Assembly: GCA_944322755.1 (NCBI GenBank)
Contig: CALUPY010000022.1
Span: 1 to 40,918, forward strand
Reading direction: 5' to 3'
DNA length: 40,918 bases
Origin: Candidatus Gastranaerophilales bacterium
Lineage (GTDB): Bacteria; Cyanobacteriota; Vampirovibrionia; Gastranaerophilales; Gastranaerophilaceae
Shown: piece by piece, positions 1 to 9,448 of the stretch
Layout: each line of letters starts with the position of its first letter
Numbering within the stretch: position 1 is the stretch's first letter
Notes under the pieces: generated by a model
What the model was told of the DNA's origin: nothing
What the model saw: only the letters and a program-made list of their open reading frames with translations
The model's database searches: none
Program-made: the position numbers and the translations under genes

Positions 1-158
1 GATTACGGGCGCTCGCAAAAAGCGTGGTTTTTGCTCGCATGGGCACTTGCTTCGCATCGTGCCCGCCCGAATCCGCTTCTTGGATTACGGGCGCTCGCAA
101 AAAGCGTGGTTTTTGCTCGCATGGGCACTTGCTTCGCATCGTGCCCGCCCGAATCCGC
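1..158. repeat. Two tandem hairpin-rich repeat units, 82-bp period
   Basis: Bases 1-76 recur almost exactly at 83-158. Each unit holds two small inverted repeats: GCAAAAA-N6-TTTTTGC and GGGCAC-N12-GTGCCC. The unit is cut by the window edge, so more copies may lie to the left. It is more GC-rich than the flanking genes. Open frames through it are by-products of the repeat and no ribosome binding site supports them. It looks like a REP/MITE-like intergenic element; whether it is transcribed cannot be judged. Confidence 0.85.
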
Positions 159-478
159 CTTGGATTATTCGGCACTCTTCGCTCCTCTCGTTCGCTTTAA
201 AATCCTTTGGATTTTATCGCTTACTACGGAGCTCGAGACGTTACGAGTTTCGGGCTTCGCCCTCACTCTACCGAAAATCCGCTTCAGGATGACAGAATTT
301 TTGAATAAAAATACGCTTTTAGCTTTTTCTATTTACTTTTCAATTTACGATTTGTCTTTTTGGGCTGGAAGCTTTATCAGACAGCTTTTTCAGTCCGAAA
401 GACCTTACAATTACGACAAGAGATATCTCTTCATCCCTTTGTCTGTATTATGACCCATTACGACTGAATTGTGAATTG
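159..478. other. Gene-free stretch with degenerate dispersed repeats
   Basis: No supportable gene is seen here. The left part (about 159-300) continues the repeat-like composition, with short inverted repeats such as AAAATCC-TTT-GGATTTT near 200 and TTCGGGCTTCGCCC near 250. It ends in a CCGCTTCAGGATGACAG segment at about 280-296, a sequence style common in dispersed intergenic repeats of several bacterial lineages. The right part (300-478) is AT-rich and unremarkable. An open frame spanning 31-453 crosses repeat and non-repeat sequence without a ribosome binding site and is not called. Confidence 0.5.
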
Positions 479-510
479 AACTTTAGTTTGAAAAAATTCA
501 AACTAAAGTT
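479..510. repeat. Perfect inverted repeat, 14-bp stem
   Basis: AACTTTAGTTTGAA (479-492), a 4-base A loop, then the exact complement (497-510). It lies beyond the groL terminator hairpin at 523-555 and may act as a second termination or mRNA-end structure, or as a terminator for transcription arriving from the left. Followed by TTTAATTTTGG on the plus strand. Confidence 0.7.
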
Positions 511-522
511 TTAATTTTGGTT

Positions 523-555
523 AAAAAAAAGGAGAACGAAATGTTCTCCTTTTTT
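523..555 (-). terminator. Rho-independent terminator of groSL (bidirectional)
   Basis: A stem GGAGAAC (531-537), loop GAAAT, and GTTCTCC (543-549) is flanked by eight A on the left and a T run on the right, so it has the intrinsic terminator form on both strands. It sits 20 bases past the groL stop codon on the minus strand. Confidence 0.85.
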
Positions 556-574
556 ATATTTTTTTGCGTTATGA

Positions 575-2218
<1,644 letters not shown>

Positions 2219-2257
2219 TTATTCTCCTTGTGTCTATTAATAGTCTTTTCGTCTAAA

Positions 2258-2548
2258 TTAAGCTTCTAAAACGCCTAAAACTTCTTTTTCAGAAAGAATT
2301 TTCAGGTTTTCATCGTTTAGTTTTATATCAGTTCCTGCATATTTTGCAAAAAGAACGATGTCGCCTACTTTTACTTCCATATCCTCTTTCTTGCCGTCTT
2401 CAAGAGTTTTTCCGGGGCCTACAGCGATAACTTCGCCTTTCTGGGGTTTTTCTTTAGCTGAGTCCGGAATAAAAATTCCGCCTGATGTCTGTTCTGTATC
2501 GTCAATGATTTTAATAACCAATTTGTCTGATAAAGGTCTGATTGCCAT
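2258..2548 (-). CDS. groS: Co-chaperonin GroES (10 kDa)
   Basis: Heptameric lid of the GroEL folding chamber. The 96-residue protein starts MAIRPLSDKLVIKI, carries the mobile-loop region EQTSGGIFIPDSAKEKP at about residues 18-34, and has the conserved GEVIAVGPG and VLFAKYAG segments; all are diagnostic. The start is supported by AGGAGG six bases upstream. It is the first gene of groS-groL. The 83 bases upstream are AT-rich and hold a possible TATAAA -10 (about 2596-2601, minus strand) but no convincing -35 and no CIRCE element, so transcription could also continue from the glycosyltransferase genes upstream. Confidence 0.98.
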   Translation of the reverse strand: MAIRPLSDKLVIKIIDDTEQTSGGIFIPDSAKEKPQKGEVIAVGPGKTLEDGKKEDMEVKVGDIVLFAKYAGTDIKLNDENLKILSEKEVLGVLEA

Positions 2549-2631
2549 AATAGCCTCCTGTCTTTCTAATTTCTCAATACTACTCTTTTATACCATTAAC
2601 TTTATTTTTTATTTAAAATATTAATGAAAAA

Positions 2632-4032
2632 TTAATTATTTGATTGAATGTATTCTATAATTTTGAAAGCTTCTCCTTCTGCAATAGATGGACGTGATGT
2701 ATACAAGACTTCTATTTTATCCTTTAAAAGGGCTTCTATTGCCGGATTCGGAACTGATATTATAAAATAAATATGCTTTGCTTTCACATCTTTAAAATCA
2801 AAAACTATACTGCCATTTGAATTATTTTTATTACAGCTCCATTTCATGTATTTTATATAAGTTGTGTTTGTTCCGGACCAGAATTTTCTGTCTGGAAGAT
2901 ACAGCATCACTGCTATTGCGTATGGTTCCGGAAGAGGAATAAAAACAGAATCCTCGGGTAGATTTTCTCTAATAAATTGGGCCGTCTCTTTTGCACTTGA
3001 GTAGTTATTAAACAAATCCAGTACTGTATATCTGAGTCCGTTAAAAAAACTCAAGAGAAAAAACATACAAATAATAATTTTTGCAGATTTATTTCTGTCA
3101 ATTTGCCATAAGCAGAATATCAGAATTAAAAATGCACAAAAACTTTTTGTCGGATAAATGTTCAAACTGTAACTTGTAATATATATAAAAAACTGAAAAC
3201 CTATGGATAAAACAGCAAGCGTGAACAAGCTTTTACTTTTTTTGAAAATATAAACAAAAATTATTAAAAATAACATAGATATTATGACAAGCACAACTGA
3301 TGAAGAAAATCCGAAAGAATTTCCGAAAAACTGAGAAAAAGTATCTGTAATATTCTTTAGAATTGAATCTAAATTATATTTTATGGCACAGCTGGCTCCG
3401 AATGGTGTAGCTGCAAGCTGTAAAATAACTGCAATTAACCCAACACTAATTATGCCTGCAGATATAAGGTATTTTTTCTCATAAGCCTTTTCTTTTAAAA
3501 CATTGTTACAAATAAAATACGCTCCAAGAATTGCAGAAAATGCAAACATTATAATATGTGTATTTGCAATTAATGCCAGTACAACCGCATAAAAAACAGG
3601 ATATTCTTTTTGTTTTTTGTACAATATTGCAGCAAGAAACACAAGAACAGGAATCATTGAATAACTTCTGGCAATAACAGGGAAAAAGTACAAAAAACCT
3701 GAACTCAAAACAATTGAGGCTTTTTCAAACTTAGAAAAAGGTGAAAATTGAAGCAGCAAAAATACCCCGACAACCGAACACAACCAGCAAAATACCTGCA
3801 TCACAATAACAGAACATCCGGTTTTTGCAAAAGGCATCATAATCAGATAAAAAAGAGAGGGATGTCCTTCTTGTACAAGATGTTTGAAAAGTCCGAAAAG
3901 AGAAAGATTCTTGCTCAACAGCCATACTTGAGCTTCATCTGCCCAGATTTCATGGTGCATCACGACAAAAAAAGTCAAAAGTGCATATATTATCAGAATT
4001 ATTATATTAATTGCAGTTTTTTTATTCATCAT
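2632..4032 (-). CDS. Multi-spanning GT-C-type glycosyltransferase-like membrane protein (paralog 1)
   Basis: A 466-residue integral membrane protein with about 10-12 hydrophobic segments and a soluble C-terminal part (about residues 350-466). The first periplasmic loop holds HEIWADEAQVWLL and then QEGHPSLFY; an acidic D-E pair in the first loop is typical of GT-C enzymes that use polyprenyl-phosphate sugars. The family therefore suggests transfer of a sugar from a lipid carrier outside the inner membrane, but donor and acceptor cannot be read from the sequence. It is clearly paralogous to the gene just upstream (same loop motif, same topology) and overlaps its end by 11 bases, so the two are probably co-translated. 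ATG-ATG start; the first is used here. Confidence 0.75.
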   Translation of the reverse strand: MMNKKTAINIIILIIYALLTFFVVMHHEIWADEAQVWLLSKNLSLFGLFKHLVQEGHPSLFYLIMMPFAKTGCSVIVMQVFCWLCSVVGVFLLLQFSPFSKFEKASIVLSSGFLYFFPVIARSYSMIPVLVFLAAILYKKQKEYPVFYAVVLALIANTHIIMFAFSAILGAYFICNNVLKEKAYEKKYLISAGIISVGLIAVILQLAATPFGASCAIKYNLDSILKNITDTFSQFFGNSFGFSSSVVLVIISMLFLIIFVYIFKKSKSLFTLAVLSIGFQFFIYITSYSLNIYPTKSFCAFLILIFCLWQIDRNKSAKIIICMFFLLSFFNGLRYTVLDLFNNYSSAKETAQFIRENLPEDSVFIPLPEPYAIAVMLYLPDRKFWSGTNTTYIKYMKWSCNKNNSNGSIVFDFKDVKAKHIYFIISVPNPAIEALLKDKIEVLYTSRPSIAEGEAFKIIEYIQSNN

Positions 4033-5494
4033 TTTTTAACTCATATATATAAAATTTTTCGGATTGTAAAAGTGTGTTATCCTGTGATTTATAGACGTTT
4101 ACAAGATTTTTGGGCAGCATTTGTTCAAGTTCTGCAGGTTCAAATACATAACTGAATATGTAGTATATTTTTTTGCCTTTAAATAGCGAAAAAATGTAGA
4201 AAAAATCATTATAATCTATGTAGGGTGCTAATATACCATTATTCCATTTTGAATAGGTATAAAAAGATTTTTCCTGAGGAAAATAAAATTTTGTACCCGG
4301 AAGATAAGCAGAAATAGCTGCAGTTGTTACATTATAGTTTGATACGATAACAGACTCCGGTGGTATATTGTTTTTAATAAATTCTGCGGCTTTCTTGCTT
4401 CCTGAATAATCCAGTTTTATATCATTTTTTACAGTTAAAAAAGATATCGGCCACGTAAATAGGAAAAAAATTGCAATTATCATTGAGCAAAGATTTTTTG
4501 CTTTTTGAGATAATTCTTGTTTGTTAAGAGCTGCCCAGCATCCAAAAAGCAGAATAAGCAAAAGTAAAAATGCCTTTTCCGTGCTTGTTACCCATATATA
4601 TCGATATACAAAAAATTGAAATAATATTCCTAAAGTAACCGCAGAAAAAATTTTTTTGTCATTTTTGAATAATACAGTAATCAAAATAATAACAAATAAA
4701 AGAAAAAGTACACAAAAAAACTTTGGTATATTTCCGAATATATTCTGAAAAACAGATATAAGTGTCTGATATAAATTCACGGCAATATCTGCCTGAGATG
4801 AAAATTTTTGGACAAGTGCGTTTTCATTTCGACCCGCAGCAAGATACAGAACTATTGAAAAAAAATTCACACAAAACAGTATGGCAGGTGCTATTATTTT
4901 TTCTTTATTAATAAGTATTTCAAATACAAAAAATACAGCAGCTGCAGCACAAAAACCAAACATCAAAACATGCGTATTTGAAAGCAGTATTAGAAGCAAT
5001 GTGTAGATATATGGCCGCTCAAACCGCTTCGGATAAAAAATAGCACACAAAAAAATCAGCACAGGGATTAAGGAATAACTCCTTGAAATTACAGAATACC
5101 AGTAGACAAAACCTGAACTGAATAAAACTGCCGTTTTTATAAACTTATTGAAAGGAGAATAAAACAGAAATACAAAAGCTGCTGCCAGAGAAAGCAAAAA
5201 ACTCACAACCTGCATCGAAAACACAGGCACATTCATCTTTGCAAACGGAAACAAAACAGCATACCACAATAAAGGATGCCCCTCTGTTTTTACATGATCG
5301 ATTATTCCTAAAAGGTTTAAGTCTCTAACCACCAGCCAAGCCTGGGCTTCATCCCGCCAAAGCTCATGATTTATCATTGTAACAAAAGTCAATATAGCAA
5401 ATATAACAAGAAGACTTATATTAAAAATCTTATTAAATTTTTCACTTTTAAAAAAATCTAAAAAATTAATTTGCATAATACGGCAAATCCTCAT
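4022..5494 (-). CDS. Multi-spanning GT-C-type glycosyltransferase-like membrane protein (paralog 2)
   Basis: A 490-residue polytopic protein that is the paralog of the downstream gene: the first loop reads NHELWRDEAQAWLV and then TEGHPLLWY, matching the D-E and EGHP positions. An amphipathic N-terminus precedes the first membrane span, about ten more spans follow, and the C-terminal 110 residues are soluble. As for its paralog, family knowledge supports a lipid-linked-sugar transferase; specificity is unknown. It overlaps the preceding GT2 gene by 29 bases with this start, or by 11 bases if the in-frame ATG at 5476 (MQINFLDFF) is used. The latter would mirror the 11-base overlap at the other junction. 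Part of a three-gene minus-strand operon. Confidence 0.72.
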   Translation of the reverse strand: MRICRIMQINFLDFFKSEKFNKIFNISLLVIFAILTFVTMINHELWRDEAQAWLVVRDLNLLGIIDHVKTEGHPLLWYAVLFPFAKMNVPVFSMQVVSFLLSLAAAFVFLFYSPFNKFIKTAVLFSSGFVYWYSVISRSYSLIPVLIFLCAIFYPKRFERPYIYTLLLILLSNTHVLMFGFCAAAAVFFVFEILINKEKIIAPAILFCVNFFSIVLYLAAGRNENALVQKFSSQADIAVNLYQTLISVFQNIFGNIPKFFCVLFLLFVIILITVLFKNDKKIFSAVTLGILFQFFVYRYIWVTSTEKAFLLLLILLFGCWAALNKQELSQKAKNLCSMIIAIFFLFTWPISFLTVKNDIKLDYSGSKKAAEFIKNNIPPESVIVSNYNVTTAAISAYLPGTKFYFPQEKSFYTYSKWNNGILAPYIDYNDFFYIFSLFKGKKIYYIFSYVFEPAELEQMLPKNLVNVYKSQDNTLLQSEKFYIYELKNDE

Positions 5495-6254
5495 TCAAAT
5501 CCAATGTTTTTGCATCGTTTCTGAAAATTTTAGATTTGTAAAAACCAAGTTTTGCCAGCATAAACAGCATACTGACTTTCAATACCCCAAAACCGTATTT
5601 ACAACTTCTAATAAAATTAATCGATGAAGCATCAGGGAAGTATTTCGTCGGACAGCTTATCTGGCCTGCCGTAAATCCTTTATAAAACAGCAAGGCTAAC
5701 ATTTCATTGTCAAAAATAAAATCATCATCACAGTCTTTTAATGGCAGAGTCTCTAACACTTCACGGCTAAAAGCCCTAAAACCTGTATGATATTCTGTCA
5801 AACGCTCTCCCATCATAAGATTCTGAAACAGGGTCAGGAATTTGTTTGCAACAAATTTATATAAAGGCATTCCACCCTCGAGTGCTCCTTTTCCTATAAA
5901 TCTTGAGGCAATAGCCGCGTCGTATTCACCGAATGCAATCATAGAAGCCATTGCCGGGACAAGTTTAGGTGTATATTGATAATCCGGATGAACCATGATA
6001 ACTATGTCTGCTCCTGTTTTTAGTGCCGCAGTATAGCAGGTTTTTTGATTTCCGCCGTAACCTTTGTTTACATCGTGAACAATAGTTGTTATACCTAGTT
6101 TTTTTGCAACTTCTTTTGTCTTGTCGGATGAATTATCATCAACAAGAATTATTTCATCAACGATATCCCTGTATAATTCTTTATATGTCTGCTCCAGTGT
6201 CTTTTCGGCATTGTAAGCCGGCATAATCACGACAACTTTTTTATTATTTATCAT
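5466..6254 (-). CDS. Family 2 glycosyltransferase, dolichol/polyprenyl-phosphate mannose synthase-like
   Basis: A 262-residue GT-A-fold enzyme expected to move a sugar from a nucleotide donor onto a polyprenyl phosphate. The N-terminal nucleotide-binding part reads VVVIMPAYNAEKTLEQTY (residues 7-24), then IILVDDNSSDKT with the acidic donor-binding pair, GYGGNQKTCY, and VMVHPDYQYTP, where the usual D-x-D is replaced by HPDYQ as in DPM1-like relatives. TGFRAFSREVLE is also conserved. There is no C-terminal membrane anchor. It is first in an operon with two GT-C-type proteins, a classic pairing: this enzyme charges the lipid carrier and the polytopic enzymes use it. Divergent from another GT-C-like gene 66 bases away. 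Confidence 0.88.
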   Translation of the reverse strand: MINNKKVVVIMPAYNAEKTLEQTYKELYRDIVDEIILVDDNSSDKTKEVAKKLGITTIVHDVNKGYGGNQKTCYTAALKTGADIVIMVHPDYQYTPKLVPAMASMIAFGEYDAAIASRFIGKGALEGGMPLYKFVANKFLTLFQNLMMGERLTEYHTGFRAFSREVLETLPLKDCDDDFIFDNEMLALLFYKGFTAGQISCPTKYFPDASSINFIRSCKYGFGVLKVSMLFMLAKLGFYKSKIFRNDAKTLDLNEDLPYYAN

Positions 6255-6320
6255 TCCCCGTCATCCTCATTCTTCCATTGTTCATAGTATAATTAAAACG
6301 GATGGAGAACACAATAAAAA

Positions 6321-8105
6321 ATGAAAAAAATCAGCGACTTTTTTAAAAAATATTATTTAAAAGAGATTATAACACTTCTTTTTGTTTCTCTTTTTATGCT
6401 GTTAATATTTTACGGAAAATCAGAATCTTTTCTTGTCGATGTAGGACGTGAAGCATATCTGCCCTGGCAGGTTATGAGCGGAGAAGTTCTGTACAAAGAT
6501 ATTTTCAATGTCTATGGACCTCTGTCTTATCAAATAAACGCAATTATGTATATGATTTTCGGAGTAAAACTTTCTTCTCTATACATTGCAGGATATTTAA
6601 ATACATTTTTAATTCTCATTTTGACATTTTTTATAACAAAAATGTTTACAGACAGAAAACTCGCTCTGATTATGTCTTTTATAGTCATGGGGTCTTGTGT
6701 TTTTATAAAAACATTTTTTAATTTTGTATTCCCGTATTCTTACGCTGCTGTATATGCGTTGAGCGGCTATCTGCTTTCTGTTCTCTGTTTTCTGTTTTAC
6801 ATTAAAAAGGAAAATAATAAGTTCTTGTATTTATCTTTTTTAGCGGCAGGTTTTTCATTTGCAAACAAAATAGAATATCTTCCTTATTTTATATTGCTGT
6901 TTTTAGCTCTTGCTGTTATATGTTTTGTTTTTAAACGGATTAAAATAAAAAACTTATTGATATGTACAATCGCATTTTTTGCAATACCATTTTTGTCTTT
7001 TCTGATATTAATGATTCAGGGTGCAAGACTGCAAGATTTTTATAATGCTTTTTTACAGGTAGAGGGATTGTTAGAAACTCCTGCTTCAAAATATTTTTAT
7101 AAAAGTTACGGATTATTTTGGAATCAGGAAAATTTCGTTTTTTCTATGAATGTATTAAAACATTCTGTTCTGGCATTAATTCCTGTATTTTTATTGTTTT
7201 ACGGGTTGAATTATTTAAATCAGAAATTTTTGGAGTCTAAAATATTAAAGATTATTTTCAAATCTGGAACTGCCATTTTCTGCTGTTTTATTGCATACTT
7301 TGTATTCAAATATTTTCAAATGCTTGATAACAAATTTTTCTGCTGGCTTGGAATAGTTAGTCTTGTTTTGTTAGCCGGTTTTTGCATATATATTCTATCC
7401 GGATTTTTTAAAAATGCAAAAATATCTAAAAAAGATTTTATGTTCTTTTTCCTTTTAATTTCAGCCGTGTCTGTATCTTTAAAAGGCATATCGGGTATTA
7501 CTACAGAATGCTATGGTACATTTACTATAGCAGCACTTATCATTCCTTTTGTTGTATTTGCGTCAAGATATATACCTAAATTGATGAAATTTTTAAATAA
7601 AAAGGTATATTATGAAACGGTTTGCAATATTTGTTTAATTATTATTATTCTATTTTTTACTTTAAATATAAAAAAACTTGCCGATAACAGACTGTATCCG
7701 GTAAAGACAGAACGGGGAATAATTTTTGTGCCAAAGTACTTAAAACACGTATCACCTATTGTGAATTACATAAAAACAAAAACAGAAAAAGATGCGACGG
7801 TAGTTGCCATGCCCGAAGGCGCAATGATAAACTTTCTTGCTGCAAGGAAATCCCACAATCAATACTACTATCTTATTCCGGTCAATACCCAGATTTTCGG
7901 GGTAGAAAAAATCTTGTCTGATTTTAGGAAGAATCCGCCTGATTATTTTATAGTAAATAATATACCGTATACGCCATTCAATGTTTCACATTTTTGTTCA
8001 TATGCAAAACCTATATGTGACTTTATCGAAGAAAACTATGAACTAAAACTATACACTAATGATGAATTAGAGTTTTATGTTTATAAAATAAAGAAAAAAT
8101 CTTAA
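6321..8105 (+). CDS. Large polytopic GT-C-like membrane protein
   Basis: 594 residues with about 12-13 hydrophobic spans and a soluble C-terminal portion of about 140 residues. The first extracytoplasmic loop carries VDVGREAYLPWQVMSGE then LYKDIFNVYGPLSYQ, a pattern I recognise from polytopic proteins annotated as family 39-like or unassigned GT-C glycosyltransferases. It is not a close paralog of the two minus-strand GT-C proteins but is divergently arranged from their operon, suggesting a joint role in cell-surface or protein glycosylation. A GGAG lies 13 bases before the ATG, somewhat distant. A TATAAT lies at 6288-6293 without a good -35. Its stop codon overlaps the stop of the convergent small gene within the 4-base palindrome TTAA. 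Confidence 0.7.
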   Translation: MKKISDFFKKYYLKEIITLLFVSLFMLLIFYGKSESFLVDVGREAYLPWQVMSGEVLYKDIFNVYGPLSYQINAIMYMIFGVKLSSLYIAGYLNTFLILILTFFITKMFTDRKLALIMSFIVMGSCVFIKTFFNFVFPYSYAAVYALSGYLLSVLCFLFYIKKENNKFLYLSFLAAGFSFANKIEYLPYFILLFLALAVICFVFKRIKIKNLLICTIAFFAIPFLSFLILMIQGARLQDFYNAFLQVEGLLETPASKYFYKSYGLFWNQENFVFSMNVLKHSVLALIPVFLLFYGLNYLNQKFLESKILKIIFKSGTAIFCCFIAYFVFKYFQMLDNKFFCWLGIVSLVLLAGFCIYILSGFFKNAKISKKDFMFFFLLISAVSVSLKGISGITTECYGTFTIAALIIPFVVFASRYIPKLMKFLNKKVYYETVCNICLIIIILFFTLNIKKLADNRLYPVKTERGIIFVPKYLKHVSPIVNYIKTKTEKDATVVAMPEGAMINFLAARKSHNQYYYLIPVNTQIFGVEKILSDFRKNPPDYFIVNNIPYTPFNVSHFCSYAKPICDFIEENYELKLYTNDELEFYVYKIKKKS

Positions 8106-8335
8106 ACTTCAATAAAGAGGCGTTTACCTACAATGTTAGGTTTACCGTTATAATAACCGGCAAAGTATCCGCCGCGTACGGGATTGTTCTTTCCGTAAAA
8201 ATTTGAAGAAGTATTGTTAGACACGAAAGGATTGGCAAACGGATTAGCTGACTGAGGTCTGGCTTGAACAGGATTAACCTGAACCTGAGCGGGCATTAAA
8301 GCTTTATTTAACAGAGAAACGAGGCTTGTTACCAT
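8102..8335 (-). CDS. Small Asn/Pro-rich protein of unknown function
   Basis: A 77-residue protein I do not recognise. A short hydrophobic-amphipathic N-terminus (MVTSLVSLLNKALMPAQ) is followed by a Q/P/N-rich low-complexity middle (NPVQARPQSANPFANPF) and a Gly/Tyr-rich end (GGYFAGYYNGKPN). There is no clear signal peptidase site or catalytic motif. The start is well supported by AGGAAAGGAAA just upstream. It is convergent with the GT-C gene, sharing TTAA for both stop codons. About 87 bases upstream lies a 24-bp element that recurs upstream of the small gene at 10555, in the same orientation relative to the gene; the two may be co-regulated. Confidence 0.6.
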   Translation of the reverse strand: MVTSLVSLLNKALMPAQVQVNPVQARPQSANPFANPFVSNNTSSNFYGKNNPVRGGYFAGYYNGKPNIVGKRLFIEV

Positions 8336-8421
8336 AATTTTCCTTTCCTGATTTCCTTCACATATTACTATATAATAAACTCATATAGCAAGTCACATTT
8401 ATTATAATATTATATTACAAA

Positions 8422-8445
8422 ATATTAAAGTATTTTTCCGGAAAA
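8422..8445 (-). promoter_or_regulatory. Shared upstream element, copy 1 (23/24 match to 10499-10522)
   Basis: On the minus strand it reads TTTTCCGGAAAAATAC followed by TTTAATAT. It differs at one base from the element at 10499-10522. TTTTCCGGAAAA is itself an inverted repeat, and TTTAAT could serve as a -10 hexamer. It sits upstream of the small gene at 8335 on its sense strand. Either a regulator site or an alternative-sigma promoter would fit. Confidence 0.55.
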
Positions 8446-8473
8446 ATCCCCCATACCGTGTATATCATTATTT

Positions 8474-8481
8474 GCTATAAT
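8474..8481 (+). promoter_or_regulatory. Extended -10 promoter of the Cys-motif small gene
   Basis: Extended -10 pattern TGC-TATAAT (TATAAT at 8476-8481) with no clear -35. The expected transcript start near 8488 would leave only about 10 bases before the ATG at 8498, giving a nearly leaderless mRNA. This agrees with the absence of a Shine-Dalgarno sequence. Confidence 0.5.
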
Positions 8482-8497
8482 CTGTCACAATCAGTTT

Positions 8498-8704
8498 ATG
8501 GTAAAGAAATGTCCTTTTAATCATGATGAATGCGGAGACTTTTGTGCACTATTCATATCTCCGGATGAGTTAAACGAACTTGTTGCCAGCAGGCTAAGCA
8601 GTATCGGAGCATTCGACAAGGTAAATGGTTTATGCGCGTTAAAGAATCTGGCACTTGTACAAAGCAGGACTTTGTTTGAGAAAACTTCTGTAAACAAGTT
8701 CTAG
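8498..8704 (+). CDS. Small Cys-motif protein, possible metal binder
   Basis: A 68-residue protein of unknown function. The N-terminus carries a tight cysteine motif, C5-P-F-N-H-D-E-C12-G-D-F-C16-A-L-F, with a fourth Cys at about residue 46 (LCALKN). Small proteins with a CPF-x4-C-x3-C-ALF type motif occur in several anaerobes and are plausible Zn or Fe-S binders, but no function is established here. The rest is a short helical segment (SPDELNELVASRLSSIG). No Shine-Dalgarno sequence precedes the ATG; an extended -10 lies 17 bases upstream, implying a very short leader. It precedes nusB by about 50-65 bases on the same strand. Confidence 0.6.
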   Translation: MVKKCPFNHDECGDFCALFISPDELNELVASRLSSIGAFDKVNGLCALKNLALVQSRTLFEKTSVNKF

Positions 8705-8770
8705 TTTTTTTTATGCTTTTGTGTCTTAATTATATACAAGATAGTTAAGAAGGAAATGAAGGACAAAAAT

Positions 8771-9436
8771 ATGCAAGCCAGACGTGCAGCCCGAGAATTG
8801 GCACTAATACTATTCTCACAATTTGATAAAAAAATTACACATTATAATCAGACAGAATTTGAAGATATCGTTCTGAAATCAGTAAGAACACTTACCAATA
8901 ACGCGGCAGAAGATTTAAAAGTCAGCATAGGTGCTCTTTTTGAGATGAAAGATTTTATAACGAATTATGAATCAGATCATCCTACAAACCTTGAAAGACC
9001 GATAGATTCAAACAATATTCCGGTTCCGGTGCCTATGACCTCCGATATGATTGGCAGACTCGATGAACTTACGAATATTGCAGAAAGAGTTGTACTTGCA
9101 CTCGAAATTGCAGAGTTAACAGCCCTTGAACATACCGGTAATGTAAAAAATTATGTATTCCAGATTGCAAACACATTCAAAGAACATGCCTCTGAAGTAG
9201 ATGCACTTGTTCAAAAGTATGCAAGAGGCTGGGATATAGACAGACTTGTCAAAATAGACAAAGATATTTTGCGCATTTCAATAACAGAAATGCTTTATAT
9301 AAAAGGTACACCGATTAAGGTTATTGTAGATGAGGCGCTTGAACTGGCTAAAAAGTACTCTACAGACGATTCTTCATCTTTTATAAACGGTATTTTAGGC
9401 AAAATTATAGAAGAAAATAAACTTTCTAAAAAATAA
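8771..9436 (+). CDS. nusB: Transcription antitermination protein NusB
   Basis: RNA-binding factor of the Nus complex acting in rRNA transcription antitermination. The C-terminal half has the diagnostic NusB core: ARGWDIDRLVKIDKDILRI, then MLYIKGTPIKVIVDEALELA and FINGILGKI. At about 220 residues it is longer than the roughly 140-residue proteobacterial form but matches the long cyanobacterial form, whose start (MQ-RR-ARELAL) is almost the same as here. I choose the ATG at 8771 because AAGGA stands seven bases before it; the in-frame ATG at 8756 has its purine-rich stretch only two bases away. Twelve bases separate it from ftsY, so the two form an operon. Confidence 0.95.
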   Translation: MQARRAARELALILFSQFDKKITHYNQTEFEDIVLKSVRTLTNNAAEDLKVSIGALFEMKDFITNYESDHPTNLERPIDSNNIPVPVPMTSDMIGRLDELTNIAERVVLALEIAELTALEHTGNVKNYVFQIANTFKEHASEVDALVQKYARGWDIDRLVKIDKDILRISITEMLYIKGTPIKVIVDEALELAKKYSTDDSSSFINGILGKIIEENKLSKK

Positions 9437-9448
9437 ATCGGGAAATTT

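Noticed and set aside
31-453. Open frames through the left-edge repeats
   Set aside because: They start at TTG/ATG inside the tandem repeat, lack a ribosome binding site, and the translation of one copy repeats in another frame; this is repeat DNA.
5476-5494. Moving the start of the upstream GT-C paralog to 5476
   Set aside because: Possible and noted, but a GGA five bases before the ATG at 5494 makes the longer form at least as likely.
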